A stretch of 50,947 nt of DNA from Chloroflexota bacterium (GCA_027618515.1 JAQCEV010000006.1:1-50947); one strand, 5' to 3'. Positions 25,404 to 35,212 are shown, numbered from the stretch's first letter. Numbers and translations: made by a program. The notes: a model not told the origin generated them from the letters alone.

Positions 25404-26480
25404 ATGGACGCCGATAAAAAACGGTTCGTCGCCTTGGTCGACCTCGACGCCTTCTACGCCTCCGTGGAAACGCTCGACGACCCTACGCTCGCGGGCAAGC
25501 CACTGCTCATCGGCGGATCGCCCACGTCCCGGGGAGTCGTCGCTGCTGCCTCCTACGAAGCTCGCAAATACGGGTGCCACTCTGCCATGCCCATGTCCCG
25601 GGCCGTCAAGCTCTGCCCCACCGCCATCATCATCAGCCCTCACTTCCCCCTCTATCGAGAGCACTCCCAGAAAGTCATGGACGTCCTGCGTCGCGAGTCG
25701 GCGCTCGTCCAGCAGATGTCCATCGACGAAGCGTACGTTGACCTCACTCCCATGGCCGAAACCATCGAGGAAGCTGAGGGCCTAGCCCACCGCATGCAAG
25801 GCCGGATCCGCCTAGACCTGGGCCTACCCGCCTCCGTCGGCCTCGCCTCCAACAAACTCATCGCCAAAGTCGCCTGCGAGACTGGCAAGCCCCAGGGGTT
25901 CGTTGTCGTCAGGCACGGCGACGAATCGGCGTTCTTGGCCGACTTGGAGGTGCGAGCGCTCCCCGGGATCGGCCCGCAGTCCGCGCAGAAGCTACGCAAT
26001 AGCGGTTTCGCGACCCTTGGCCAGATTGCCGACGCACCCCTCCAAACCATCATGGCTGTCCTCGGCCCCTACGGCGCGTTGATCCAGCGCCGAGCTCGTG
26101 GTGAAGACTCATCCCCCATCTCCACTGACCGCGATACCAAATCCGTCAGCGCGGAAGAAACCTTCGCCGAGGACGTCACTGACCCCCAGGCCCTCGCCGA
26201 CGAGGCCGCCCGCCTAGCTGGACGCGTGGCCAAATCCCTATCGGATCATGGCCTCGTCGCCCGAACCGTCACCCTCAAACTCCGCAACGCCGAGTTCCTC
26301 ACCATCACGCGTTCCACCTCCCGCGATCGCTCCACCGCAGATGTCGAAGCCATCGCCGCTGACGCGCTCCACCTCCTCCACGCCAACTGGACCGAAGGCG
26401 ACCCCGTTCGCCTCATAGGCGTAGGTGCCTCCAACCTCCGCCTCGTCCGCGCCCCAGGCCAGCTCGCCATGGACATCTGA
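25404..26480 (+). CDS. dinB: DNA polymerase IV (Y family)
   Basis: A 358-residue translesion polymerase. The catalytic motif ALVDLDAFYASVE is at the N-terminus, SIDEAYVDLT gives the second pair of metal-binding acids, and ASYEARKYGCHSAMPMSRA is the fingers motif. The thumb contains the helix-hairpin-helix VRALPGIGPQSAQKL, and the little-finger domain follows (SVSAEETFAEDVTD, VARTVTLKLRNAEFLTITRS). It copies past damaged bases. The C-terminus lacks an obvious clamp-binding QL-x-x-L/F motif, ending PGQLAMDI, which may act as a weak one. No LexA box was seen upstream. Confidence 0.94.
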   Translation: MDADKKRFVALVDLDAFYASVETLDDPTLAGKPLLIGGSPTSRGVVAAASYEARKYGCHSAMPMSRAVKLCPTAIIISPHFPLYREHSQKVMDVLRRESALVQQMSIDEAYVDLTPMAETIEEAEGLAHRMQGRIRLDLGLPASVGLASNKLIAKVACETGKPQGFVVVRHGDESAFLADLEVRALPGIGPQSAQKLRNSGFATLGQIADAPLQTIMAVLGPYGALIQRRARGEDSSPISTDRDTKSVSAEETFAEDVTDPQALADEAARLAGRVAKSLSDHGLVARTVTLKLRNAEFLTITRSTSRDRSTADVEAIAADALHLLHANWTEGDPVRLIGVGASNLRLVRAPGQLAMDI

Positions 26481-26482
26481 GA

Positions 26483-26527
26483 CCTGGGCATCCAGCGCGA
26501 CATGGGTCAACGCGACGATGCCCAGGG
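26483..26527. repeat. Inverted repeat after dinB
   Basis: CCTGGGCATC (26483-26492) and GATGCCCAGG (26518-26527) form a perfect 10-bp stem around a 25-base loop, two bases after the dinB stop. There is no T-run, so it may be a weak terminator, an mRNA end stabiliser or a protein-binding site. Confidence 0.5.
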
Positions 26528-26599
26528 GCCTGATCCGGGCTCGTCTACGGTGGCCTCGCTGATAACCTATTGACCACAAGACCAAGAGGTGAATGCCCC

Positions 26600-27553
26600 G
26601 TGTTGATGCTCAGCGAGGACGAGGTTCGCGACCTGCTCCCCATGAACGAGTGCGTAGACGTGCTCGATGACCTATTCAAAGAGATGGCCGCAGGCACCGT
26701 TTCCAACATGAACCGCTACCGCGTGCCCCTGCCGCGCGGCTCCATGCAAGTCATGGCAGGCATGTCGTCGGCCAACGGAGCCACCGGTCTCAAGACCTAC
26801 GTCACCGGCGCTGGCGCCCCCTCCCAGATGGTCGTCCTGCTGTTCGACCTCGCAACCGCCGCGCCCATCGCCTTCGTCGCTGCCAACGCCCTAGGCGCTA
26901 TCCGCACGGGTGCCGCCAGCGGTGTCGCCACGCGGCACATGGCTCGCGCAGACGCCAAGATCGCTGCCATCATCGGCACCGGCTCTCAGGCACACACGCA
27001 ACTCGCAGCAGTCGCAGCAGCCCGACCGCTGGACCGCGCTCTCGTGTACAGCCGCACCCAAGAGAAACGCGAGCGTTTTGCCGCAGAGATGGCCGCTGAA
27101 CTCGGCATACCGGTCGAAGCCGTAGCCACCGCCGAGGACGCTGTTGCCGGGGCCGACATCGTCTGCACCATCACCAACTCCCGCGATCCGGTCTTCGACG
27201 GCACCAAGCTCAAGCCTGGCACCCACGTGAACGCCGCTGGCTCCAACGGCTGGATCCGTCGTGAGGTCGACGACGAGACCATCAAGCGCAGCGCGCTCAT
27301 CGCCTGCGATGACATCTCCGACGCCAAGATCGAATGCGGCGAACTGATCTGGGCCGCAGAGCGCCGCATATTCCGGTGGGAAACCGCCGTTGAATTACGC
27401 GACGTTGTCGGCGGCCGAGTAGCAGGACGCCCCACGCCAGACGCCATCACCCTATTCGAATCCCAGGGCCTCGCGGTCGAAGACGTCGCCGCAGGGATGC
27501 ATGTCTACCGCAAAGCGCTGGAGCGTGGCATCGGCCGCCAGGTGGACGTCTAG
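26600..27553 (+). CDS. Ornithine cyclodeaminase / mu-crystallin family dehydrogenase
   Basis: About 317 residues. The N-terminal substrate domain includes NRYRVPLPRGSMQVMAG and TGLKTYV, with the family Lys and Arg used for carboxylate binding. The NAD(P) domain begins IAAIIGTGSQAHTQLAAVAA (GxGxxA loop) and later has ADIVCTITNSRDPVFDG and VNAAGSNGWIRREVD. Relatives include ornithine cyclodeaminase, alanine dehydrogenase and imine reductases, so the substrate is not fixed. GTG 26600 is chosen because AGAGGTGA lies seven bases upstream; the frame stays open to 26570. Confidence 0.87.
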   Translation: MLMLSEDEVRDLLPMNECVDVLDDLFKEMAAGTVSNMNRYRVPLPRGSMQVMAGMSSANGATGLKTYVTGAGAPSQMVVLLFDLATAAPIAFVAANALGAIRTGAASGVATRHMARADAKIAAIIGTGSQAHTQLAAVAAARPLDRALVYSRTQEKRERFAAEMAAELGIPVEAVATAEDAVAGADIVCTITNSRDPVFDGTKLKPGTHVNAAGSNGWIRREVDDETIKRSALIACDDISDAKIECGELIWAAERRIFRWETAVELRDVVGGRVAGRPTPDAITLFESQGLAVEDVAAGMHVYRKALERGIGRQVDV

Positions 27554-27612
27554 ACCGCCCCGCAACAACTATTCCTACCAACGGTAAGACCAACAAAAGA
27601 GAGGACCAAATC

Positions 27613-27930
27613 GTGCAAGAAGCCGACCCACGGCCATCCAAGCTAGAGATTTTGCCCGACGGCCTACACATCGTGTGGCCCGACGGTTTTGAGACCCTCA
27701 TGCCGCACCGCTACGTGCGCGGCAACTGCTCCTGCGCCGAATGCGTCGACGAGCTCAGCCACGTCAGGCGCACCGGTGTCGATGATGTCCCGACTGATGT
27801 CGAGATCGTCGAGTACATGGATGTCGGCCGTTACGCCGTCGGCCTCCTCTTCAGCGACCTCCACGACAGCGGGATATTCCCGTTCAAGCGCCTGCGCGCC
27901 CTCGCCGACGGCCAAGACCCGGACGCATAG
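27613..27930 (+). CDS. DUF971 (GBBH-like N-terminal domain) protein
   Basis: A 105-residue protein that is a single DUF971 domain: LHIVWPDGFETLMPHRYVRG, the cysteine pair in NCSCAECVDE, and VGRYAVGLLFSDLHDSGIFPFKRLRAL. The C-x-C-x2-C set suggests a metal site, as in the N-terminal domain of gamma-butyrobetaine hydroxylase; in several bacteria the domain is linked to iron-sulfur cluster assembly. GTG 27613 has GAGAGGA upstream. It follows the cyclodeaminase-like gene by 60 bases and ends before a strong terminator. Confidence 0.88.
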   Translation: MQEADPRPSKLEILPDGLHIVWPDGFETLMPHRYVRGNCSCAECVDELSHVRRTGVDDVPTDVEIVEYMDVGRYAVGLLFSDLHDSGIFPFKRLRALADGQDPDA

Positions 27931-27954
27931 TCCTGCACAAGCCCCAAGCACGAA

Positions 27955-27990
27955 AGAGCCCCGGTCGCTGATCGCGTCCGGGGCTCTTTT
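27955..27990 (+). terminator. Intrinsic terminator after DUF971 gene
   Basis: AGAGCCCCGG (27955-27964) pairs with CCGGGGCTCT (27978-27987) and is followed by TTTT. It lies between convergent genes and its left arm begins after an AAA, so it may work in both directions. Confidence 0.87.
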
Positions 27991-28016
27991 CGTTGCCTAT
28001 CTCGGCCTATCCACCG

Positions 28017-28361
28017 CTAGCTAGCTTGCGCCGCAGCGGTCTCCTCAGCAGGCTCGATTTCGTCCTGCATGTTCATACGCTCTTTGAGGCCCTTGATGGC
28101 ATCGTGAGCGCCATACACCGTAGTCAACTTGCCATTGACCCGAACCCGCATCTTGCTGATGTGGTCAGTCTTGGACAGCAGCCACAGTGACCAATTCAAA
28201 GCCGACCGCTTGAGTCTTGGAAAGACCCGCAGCAACTCTTCCCCCTGGTACTCGAAAACCTCATCGGGGCGCCGCATGAGCTCTTCGTAGATCATGGCCT
28301 GCAGTGGCGGTAGTCCCCCCTCCGCTGGCAGGCTGTACTCAGAAATCTGAGTGATCTTCAT
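28017..28361 (-). CDS. Small protein, possible winged-helix, unknown
   Basis: A 114-residue soluble protein I do not recognise. Residues about 20-95 read as helix, helix, basic helix and a beta hairpin (ELLRVFPRLKRSALNWSLW, then HISKMRVRVNGKLTTVYG), which resembles a winged-helix fold with a basic recognition helix. The C-terminus is acidic and Ala-rich (EIEPAEETAAAQAS). It stands alone between two intergenic stretches and has AGGAGCGGG-like purines before ATG 28361. A DNA-binding role is a guess. Confidence 0.6.
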   Translation of the reverse strand: MKITQISEYSLPAEGGLPPLQAMIYEELMRRPDEVFEYQGEELLRVFPRLKRSALNWSLWLLSKTDHISKMRVRVNGKLTTVYGAHDAIKGLKERMNMQDEIEPAEETAAAQAS

Positions 28362-28549
28362 TTTCCCGCTCCTCTCGCGTTTTGGTCAAAAACCTAGGCG
28401 AGAGTCTAGGTAAAGTATTAGCTTCTGTATAGCGTTTCCAAGTGTCGAACAGCACATCTTGCGTGCAGTCCCGCGCGCACCATCTGCGCGCCAGCGCCAG
28501 GCCAGCCAATCATGCTCTGCCCCGCAGCGATCCTAAGGCGAGCGTCTCC

Positions 28550-30781
28550 TCACTCCGACGCCTGCAGATCCTGCACCAGCACCGCTGCATCCACGTACCC
28601 CGACCCCACTATCTGCGCGATCAACGGCACCGCCTCGTCAACGCGACCCGATCTGATCAGCGACTTCGCCGTGATGTAGTCCAGGTACACGCCGTCCGGG
28701 TCTGTCGTCGCCGCCAGGCCCCTCGCCCCAGCCGCAACCTCGATCGCGCGATCGTACTCGCCCGCCACCAGCAGTGTCAGCGCAAGCTGCTCCCGTGGAT
28801 CGCGATAGCCCGGTAGCAAGGCTGCCGTCTTCTCTGCCGTCGCTATCGCCAATTCACCGAACCTCGCAGCATCCAGCGCAGCCATCTCCTGCGTGATCTT
28901 CCCGGCCGTTACCCATGCTCGGTAATCCATCGGATTGCGGTCGAACGCGCCTTCGACAACGCCCAACGCCTCCTGGAGCCCCGCGATACGCAGATCCTGC
29001 GTCGACGCCGCTCGCGATCCGAGCAGCAAGCCACGGCCCAACAGCAATCGTGGAACCGCCGCTGCGGGGTAAGACTCCACCGCAGACTCCAGCAATTCGC
29101 CTGCCCGAACCGGTCGCCCCGATTCGCTCGCGACTTCTGCCCTCGCGACCAAGCTCGATACGCTCAGCGGACCAACCACCACCTGCCACCAAGCGACCGT
29201 CGCCACCAGCCCGACCACCACCGCGATCGCCACTTGCGGCCCACGTCTGCCGCCCACCACCTGCACCTGCCGTTGACCACGAAGCAACCGCCGACCCGAC
29301 TTCCCACGCTCGCTGACTAGCGCGGGCTCAGCCTCCCACTGCTCCGCCGTCCAACCCAAGACCGCCGCCACCGTCCCGATCAGCACCCACGTCAACGCAA
29401 GATCCGCCACCTGCGGCTTGCCCGCCATCTGCTCGACGAACCTACCGACCAGCGACGCCAGCAATCCCGCGACAACGAACCCTACCCACGTCGGCATCGA
29501 GCCCGCCCTCGCCGAACGAACCAACCGCAGCCCTGCTGCCGCCACCGCGACCAGCAATACGGCGTACGCGATCAGCCCCAGCGCCCCCACCTCGACCGCC
29601 GTGTGGACGATAGCGTTATGAGCATGGTTGGGACGTGAAGCCATGCGGGTGTCGCCAGCAAGCGGGAACGCGTAGCCGAACATATCCGGCCCGTAGCCCA
29701 CCACCTGATGGAGCGGGGCCCACGACAACTCCGGCATATCGTCGAACCGCCCTGTGTCGACCCACGGCACATCAGCGTAAACGTCCAGCGAGACATCCCA
29801 GATCGTGAACCTGCCCGTGAGCCCGCCCCCCGCAGACGTGAACGCCGACCCCACGCTCAGCAAGCGCTCGTCGAACTGCCCGCTCGTGTCCACGTCGCCC
29901 GGCACCGGCACGTAGCTCATAACGAACGCGAAACCTATCGCAACAACGATGCTCACGGCGGGCGCCTTCACCACCTCGCGCCCCATGCTCCACGCTGCCA
30001 TCGCCAAGAACACTACCAACGCCACAGCCAGCGAGATCATCGAGCCTCTGCTCAACGTAAACGCGATGGCCGCAGCCTGCAGCGAGATCAACGCCCCGCC
30101 GATCGCAGCATGGCTCATCAACGAATAGCGCTGACGCCACCCTTGCCACAAAGCCAGCGTCAGAGGGATCGTCAGGATCAGATATGCCGCACCGAAGATG
30201 GGATTCCCGAACGTCAGTGGCACTCTGGAAGACGGCGAGGCATCCACTCGCAGCAGGTCGATCCCGAAATGCTGCCCCATGCCATACCAGCCGATGAGCA
30301 CCGCAGGCACCGTGACCGCCCACAGCAGCCGACGCACCTGAGCCCCCGACCGCAAGCGTGTCGCGATGACTGCGAACACCACCAGGTACGACAGCAAGCT
30401 CGCCACACCGAAGCTATCCCAACCAACGTCCGGCCCCAGCAAGCTCACCACAGGCATCGGCGAAACCATCGCTGACACCGAAGTCGCCACGAGCACCGGT
30501 AGCGCGCTCAACAGGATCGGTCGAGACCTGATCGTCAGCCATCCCCGCATCAGCGGGAAGCCAGCACCAGTCCGTGCCCACTCCGCCACCACGAGAACGA
30601 TCAGGAGCAGCGCGAACGTCCGCTGGAGGAAAACCTTCGGCACCTCAGACGCACCCACCAGCCAGTCCTGGTGCACGGCTGCCAGTGGCACCAACGCAAC
30701 GCTCGCCAGCCAGCACGCCTCGATCGCCAGCGCGAGAGTCAACGCGGAACGTGGGAACGCCCGCCTCTGGGAGGTAGCCAT
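28550..30781 (-). CDS. O-antigen ligase/polymerase-like membrane protein with C-terminal TPR region
   Basis: A 743-residue protein. The first 460 residues hold about 12 membrane helices. The Wzy_C/WaaL-type region has TLSRGSMISLAVALVVF and the large outer loop ending RPNHAHNAIVHTAVEVGALGL, where the His-Asn-x-x-x-x-x-x-x-E-x-G pattern is typical of O-antigen ligases. From about 560 the soluble part contains tetratricopeptide-like repeats (ESGRPVRAGELLESAVESYP, DRAIEVAAGARGLAATTDP). Such proteins join or polymerise surface polysaccharides. No glycosyltransferase genes are adjacent, so the acceptor is unknown. Confidence 0.85.
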   Translation of the reverse strand: MATSQRRAFPRSALTLALAIEACWLASVALVPLAAVHQDWLVGASEVPKVFLQRTFALLLIVLVVAEWARTGAGFPLMRGWLTIRSRPILLSALPVLVATSVSAMVSPMPVVSLLGPDVGWDSFGVASLLSYLVVFAVIATRLRSGAQVRRLLWAVTVPAVLIGWYGMGQHFGIDLLRVDASPSSRVPLTFGNPIFGAAYLILTIPLTLALWQGWRQRYSLMSHAAIGGALISLQAAAIAFTLSRGSMISLAVALVVFLAMAAWSMGREVVKAPAVSIVVAIGFAFVMSYVPVPGDVDTSGQFDERLLSVGSAFTSAGGGLTGRFTIWDVSLDVYADVPWVDTGRFDDMPELSWAPLHQVVGYGPDMFGYAFPLAGDTRMASRPNHAHNAIVHTAVEVGALGLIAYAVLLVAVAAAGLRLVRSARAGSMPTWVGFVVAGLLASLVGRFVEQMAGKPQVADLALTWVLIGTVAAVLGWTAEQWEAEPALVSERGKSGRRLLRGQRQVQVVGGRRGPQVAIAVVVGLVATVAWWQVVVGPLSVSSLVARAEVASESGRPVRAGELLESAVESYPAAAVPRLLLGRGLLLGSRAASTQDLRIAGLQEALGVVEGAFDRNPMDYRAWVTAGKITQEMAALDAARFGELAIATAEKTAALLPGYRDPREQLALTLLVAGEYDRAIEVAAGARGLAATTDPDGVYLDYITAKSLIRSGRVDEAVPLIAQIVGSGYVDAAVLVQDLQASE

Positions 30782-30841
30782 GCGCCGATTCTAGGTCGCT
30801 GTCCGACGCCTTGTAACCCGACTCCCTCACATGGTTCGGTC

Positions 30842-30870
30842 AGGGGGCGGCCAGATCTGGCGCGCCCCCT
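30842..30870. repeat. Strong hairpin downstream of the acyl ligase gene
   Basis: AGGGGGCG and CGCCCCCT arms enclose an inner CCAGATCTGG palindrome. It sits about 12 bases after the minus-strand stop at 30883. There is no T-run on either strand, so it is a tentative factor-assisted terminator. Confidence 0.5.
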
Positions 30871-30882
30871 TATTCGCTCACG

Positions 30883-33347
30883 TCAGACCAACTCCGCCAC
30901 CGCCCGCTCGATCCTCACCGCCGCCTCCTCGGTCGTCACATCGGGATCGAACACGATTGGCTCACCGATACGCAGTTCCACCCTGCCCCGACGCAGCATC
31001 GGTGCGTATGACGGGAAACCGTAGCGCGTCACTTGCAGTCGCATCGGGATCACGGGAACCCTCGCCTGCGTGGCCACTAACCCGATACCTGCCTTGAAAG
31101 GCTTCATCGGCCCTCCCACGGTAAGTTCACCTTCCGGGTAGATCAGCACCGACCAACCGTCGTCGAGGATCCGTCCCAGGTTCTCCAGGCTAGGCCGCAC
31201 CGGCCCCTCTTTGGCGAATGGGAACCCATTCCCCAGCAGCGGGATCAGCCACGACCTCAAGCGATTCTTGAACATATGTGATGACGCAGCAATGGCCAAC
31301 CGGCCACGGATATGCCCCGGGAGCGCCTTCAGCAACACGCCGTTGTCCAAGTGCAGATGATGGTTGGAAGCCAGCATCACCGGCCCCTTTACACCCGTCA
31401 AATTCCTTTGGCCCGTGATATCTACGCTGTACACCCACGACATGAAGGGGAACACGATCGTCCGCTGAACGAACCCACGGAACCCGCGTGCCCACATCCG
31501 GCGTCCCCAGCCAGGGAACCCGAATTGCACGGGTGAGCCTGCCGCGTTCGCCACCAAAACCCGTAGTTCCTCTACCGTCGTTTCTGCGGTGACCGCGCTA
31601 TCGTCCACGTATGCGCGTAGCTGCTCCTCCATCAGTGAAAGCAATCCCACGCGGCTGAGCGAATCCAAGCCCAGACCTTCGCCCAGCGTCAGGTGAGGCA
31701 GCACGTCGGCGACCGAGATACCCGCGAGCTCAGCGACGATGCTCTCCACCGTCACAGGAGCCTTCGCGTTCCGCTCAGGTACGACCACCCCCGAAGCCTC
31801 GGCCCCGCTCTCCAACACCTTGATGACCTCGTGCTTCTTCACCTTCAACGTGTGCGTTCGAGGCAGATCCTCGCCCGGCCACACCGTGAACCCCTGGATG
31901 CGCTGATGCTCCCCGAGCTGAGCGTTCGTCCACCGCACAGCGGCATCCGCGTCGCCCCCCTCCCGCATAACCAACGCCGCGTGAACCTGCGTGCCGCCAG
32001 AGAGCCCAACGACCGCACTGCCCGTGACGTCGGGGTGAGTATCCAGGATCCGCTCGATGTCGTCGGGGAACACGTTCTGCCCCGTCGCCAACACGATCAT
32101 GTCTTTCTTACGACCGGACAAGTGCAGGTAGCCATCCGCGTCGAATGACCCGATATCCCCTGTCTTGTACCAGCCATCCTCCAACACTGCAGCCGTCTGC
32201 TCAGGAGCCTCCAGTAGCCTGGGAAAACGTTCGGCCCCTTGACCACCACCTCGCCGTCAGCCGCAATCTTCACCTCGATGCCTGGCACCGGCAGGCCAGC
32301 CTAACCGTACCGCGGGTTCGCCAATGTGTGGATGGAGATAACCGGCGACGTCTCCGTCGCGCCGTAGCCTTCGATCACCTTGACCCCCAGGTTCGTCCAC
32401 TTGCGAGCGAGCACAGGATCAAGCGCCGCCCCACCCGCCACGAAGAAGTCCAACGCTCCGCCCATCTTGCGATGAACCTGCGCGAACAGCATCCGTCGCA
32501 TCCTCATCGGCAAGCGAGCCGCTAAACGATTCATCCCGTTCCACATGCGCTGCTTGCCCTTACGTGCGACCTCCGCCTCGATGCCATTCATGAACAACGT
32601 CAGCACCTGTGGCACGAGGATCATCGTCGTAACCCGGCGCTCCTTCATCGTCTTCATGATGTTCACGGGTTGCATGCTCGTCAGGTACGTCACGTCGGCG
32701 CCGCACGAGAACGCCAGGTACAGGCCCCCCATCTGCTCGAGCATGTGGCTCAGCGGCAGCAGCGACACCACCCGGTAGGACGGCTTGCCTGGGATGTAAT
32801 GGCGGATCTCCTCAAGGTTCGACAAGATGTTCTTGTGGGTGAGCATCACCCCCTTCGGATCGCCCGTCGTGCCAGACGTGAACATGATCTCCGCCACATC
32901 GTCCGGCGCAAAGCTGACCGGTTGAGGCTCGCCAAAGCCGACCGTCAGTGATTCGAGACCCTCCAACAGCGCGACCTCCACGCCGATCGCAGCACCACTG
33001 CCCGCCGCGAACCGCGACGAGAAGCCGAACGAAGGCCTGGCCTTCTCGCTGATGCGTGCGACGAACCCTTCATCGCTTCGGAGGTCAACGGGCACCGGGA
33101 TAGCCCCAGCGCCCATGCTCCCGAAGAAGGCGAACACCCACTGCGGCGAGTTCGGGGCCCAGATGGCCACACGATCGCCTTTCTTGATGCCCTTTTGCTG
33201 CAAGAACGAGGCAACCTTTCCGGCCTCCTCCCACATCTGGGCGTAGCTCCACGAGAGGTACCTGATTCCAGGTTTCATGAACAAAGCTGGCTTGTCGCCA
33301 AACTGTTTAGTGGAGTCATGGAGGAACGAGACGATATCTTGAGACAT
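30883..33347 (-). pseudogene. Acyl-AMP ligase / ACP / PlsC acyltransferase, interrupted by a stop codon and a frameshift
   Basis: The intact part from ATG 33347 (AAGGAG upstream) is the N-terminal domain of an acyl-activating enzyme: MFTSGTTGDPKGVMLTHKN and YGATETSPV. It stops at TAG 32303-32301, directly before AGLPVPGIEV in the same frame. About 80 bases later, after GPNVFPGYW, the coding sense moves to another frame that continues EAPEQTAAVLEDGWYKTGDIG and the lid domain (GRKKDMIVLATGQNVFPDDIE). Then come a carrier domain (GLDSLSRVGLLSLMEE, Ser as phosphopantetheine site) and a PlsC-like domain (ASNHHLHLDN, YPEGELTVGG). The full protein, about 820 residues, resembles Aas-type lipid acylation enzymes. 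It may be a dying gene or two sequence errors. Confidence 0.85.
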
Positions 33348-33350
33348 GAC

Positions 33351-34076
33351 CTACTCCTTCCGCGCTTCTAATCTTTCGATGAGCCGCACCAGCCTTTGCT
33401 TGGCATTGCGCTTCATCGGCTGAAAGTGACTGAACACCATCGTTTCGAAGTCGAGCTCCACCAAGCGGTGCAACGACCTCAGGGCCTGTGCATAATCGTG
33501 GGTGACCAACCGAGCGGGCCCAGCCAATCGATTGAATCGGTACTGGAGCGCGTCACCCACCATGATCATCTTGATCGCTGGCAGGTAAAGCGAAACGCTT
33601 CCAGGCGTATGGCCAGGCGTATGGATCAACTGCACCGGATCGGGCCAATCGAGCGTCACGTCCTCAACGAACCGATCCGACGGCGTAACCGGTCCGTCGT
33701 ACATGCTCCGCGACAGCTTGCGGTTGAATCGCGCAGGCAAGAGCGGGAACAGCGACCCCACGTCGTCATGCGTCTCAAGAACGTCCGCGTCGTCATCGTG
33801 AACCCCCACCGTCGCCCCCGTCCGTGCCACCACCGTGGCCAGCGCCCCCGCGTGATCTGGATGCGAGTGCGTCAGCACAACGCTCCTCACCCTATCCGTA
33901 CTCAGCCCCAGACTGGCCAGGCTCTTGGCCACCAGCGGGAAGCTCCCGCGTGCGCCCGTGTCCACCAACATCACGTCGCCGTCGTGCTCGATCGCCGCGA
34001 CCCGCGCGCCCAGCGACGACAGTTGGAACACTCCATCCCCGACCTCCGCAGGCTTCAGCCGGGGCAATACGCTCAA
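33351..34076 (-). CDS. Metallo-beta-lactamase fold hydrolase
   Basis: A 241-residue MBL protein. The metal motif HSHPDHAGAL (H-x-H-x-D-H) is near residue 70, and HTPGHTPGSVSLYLP and GDALQY supply later ligands. Relatives are glyoxalase II-like or quinone-degradation hydrolases; the substrate is open. TTG 34076 overlaps the upstream hydrolase stop (TTGA) and has GGAGG seven bases before it. Its own last codons contain the AAGGAG used by the following acyl ligase gene, so the three genes form one operon. Confidence 0.87.
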   Translation of the reverse strand: MSVLPRLKPAEVGDGVFQLSSLGARVAAIEHDGDVMLVDTGARGSFPLVAKSLASLGLSTDRVRSVVLTHSHPDHAGALATVVARTGATVGVHDDDADVLETHDDVGSLFPLLPARFNRKLSRSMYDGPVTPSDRFVEDVTLDWPDPVQLIHTPGHTPGSVSLYLPAIKMIMVGDALQYRFNRLAGPARLVTHDYAQALRSLHRLVELDFETMVFSHFQPMKRNAKQRLVRLIERLEARKE

Positions 34077-35212
34077 TGCAGGTCCTCCAGGAAATCCACG
34101 ACCGCCGCCTCATAGCGCGCGTGATCGTCGTTCCATGAGCGTACATGACCAGCCCCCGCAACCGATACGAACGTCACCAGGTCAGGTCGAGCGTCAGCGA
34201 ACCGCTGGCTTGATCGCTGGTGGATCAGCCTGTCGTTATCGACGTGGAACACCAGGAAAGGCACGTCGAGTTCGTCCGCACGAGCGACATAATCGAGCGC
34301 TTCCCAGTCGATGCCGAACCGTAATCCTCCGACGAACTTGCCCGTGTTGGTCAGCAAACTTGGCAGGCCGCGACGCTCTCCACCGAAGGTGATCACGTCG
34401 CTGAAGTCCAGCATCGGCGAGTCGACGATGACCGCAACGACCTCATCAGCGAGATCTGACTCGTAAAGAAAGTTCATCACTATCCCGGCGCCCAGGCTGT
34501 AACCCGCAAGGACAACATCCTCAGCGCCATGATCAACCGCGTATTGCACTGCGGCCTCCAGGTCCACCCATTCGGTCAACCCATAGTCGTAAAAGCCGCT
34601 GTCCGACTCCGGCGCACCCTCGTCGTTCCTGTACGTGATCGCCAAAGATGTCAGGCCTAGATCGGAAACCGTCCGGAACATCCGATGGGACTCTTCGCGA
34701 GTCGCCCCCCTACCGTGCGTGAAAATCACCCACGTCGGGTCATCACCTTGCACAAGCCAGGCATCGAAATCACCAAACTCTGACGTGATGGTGACATCCT
34801 CGAAGGGGACGCCGTATGCCTGGTGAGGATCGCCATCGAACGCGAACTCCTCCATGTGCACCGCCATGCCCACCGTGAGCTGCCCGCGCACCGGGGTCAA
34901 CTCACGCGTGACCTGATCCGCACTGATCTCGATGATCCGCCCCGTCTGCGCGTAGCCGCCATCCCACTCGATGCCGTACACACCGTCGGACTTCCATCGG
35001 CCATAGATCAGGTCGGTCCTATCGTTCACCGCAAGCGTCACCTGACCCGCGCTCAACGCAGCAACGGTCAAGTCAGGCTCAGAGGGGCCGTGCTCCACGA
35101 TCAGCGCTCCATCCTTGATCTCACCGGCGTAGTACCAACCCGTCGCCCCGAGCGCCAAGAACGCGACCACCAACAATGCCCCTACGATTCGCGTCATCCG
35201 CTTGCGTCTCAT
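34073..35212 (-). CDS. Membrane-anchored alpha/beta hydrolase
   Basis: About 379 residues. The N-terminus RRKRMTRIVGALLVVAFLALGATGWYYAG is a signal anchor, so the enzyme faces outward. A beta-rich segment of about 110 residues precedes the hydrolase domain. There the oxyanion strand is WVIFTHGRGATREE, the nucleophile elbow GYSLGAG, and the C-terminal His is in GAGHVRSWN. Family members are esterases or peptidases. ATG 35212 has GGAGG six bases upstream; the longer frame to 35329 has none. It leads the operon with the MBL and acyl ligase genes. Confidence 0.85.
   Translation of the reverse strand: MRRKRMTRIVGALLVVAFLALGATGWYYAGEIKDGALIVEHGPSEPDLTVAALSAGQVTLAVNDRTDLIYGRWKSDGVYGIEWDGGYAQTGRIIEISADQVTRELTPVRGQLTVGMAVHMEEFAFDGDPHQAYGVPFEDVTITSEFGDFDAWLVQGDDPTWVIFTHGRGATREESHRMFRTVSDLGLTSLAITYRNDEGAPESDSGFYDYGLTEWVDLEAAVQYAVDHGAEDVVLAGYSLGAGIVMNFLYESDLADEVVAVIVDSPMLDFSDVITFGGERRGLPSLLTNTGKFVGGLRFGIDWEALDYVARADELDVPFLVFHVDNDRLIHQRSSQRFADARPDLVTFVSVAGAGHVRSWNDDHARYEAAVVDFLEDLH

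Noticed and set aside
29708-30475. A 255-codon open frame on + opposite the O-antigen ligase-like gene
   Set aside because: Composition is His/Arg/Gln-rich without hydrophobic core; the minus strand has membrane helices and family motifs.
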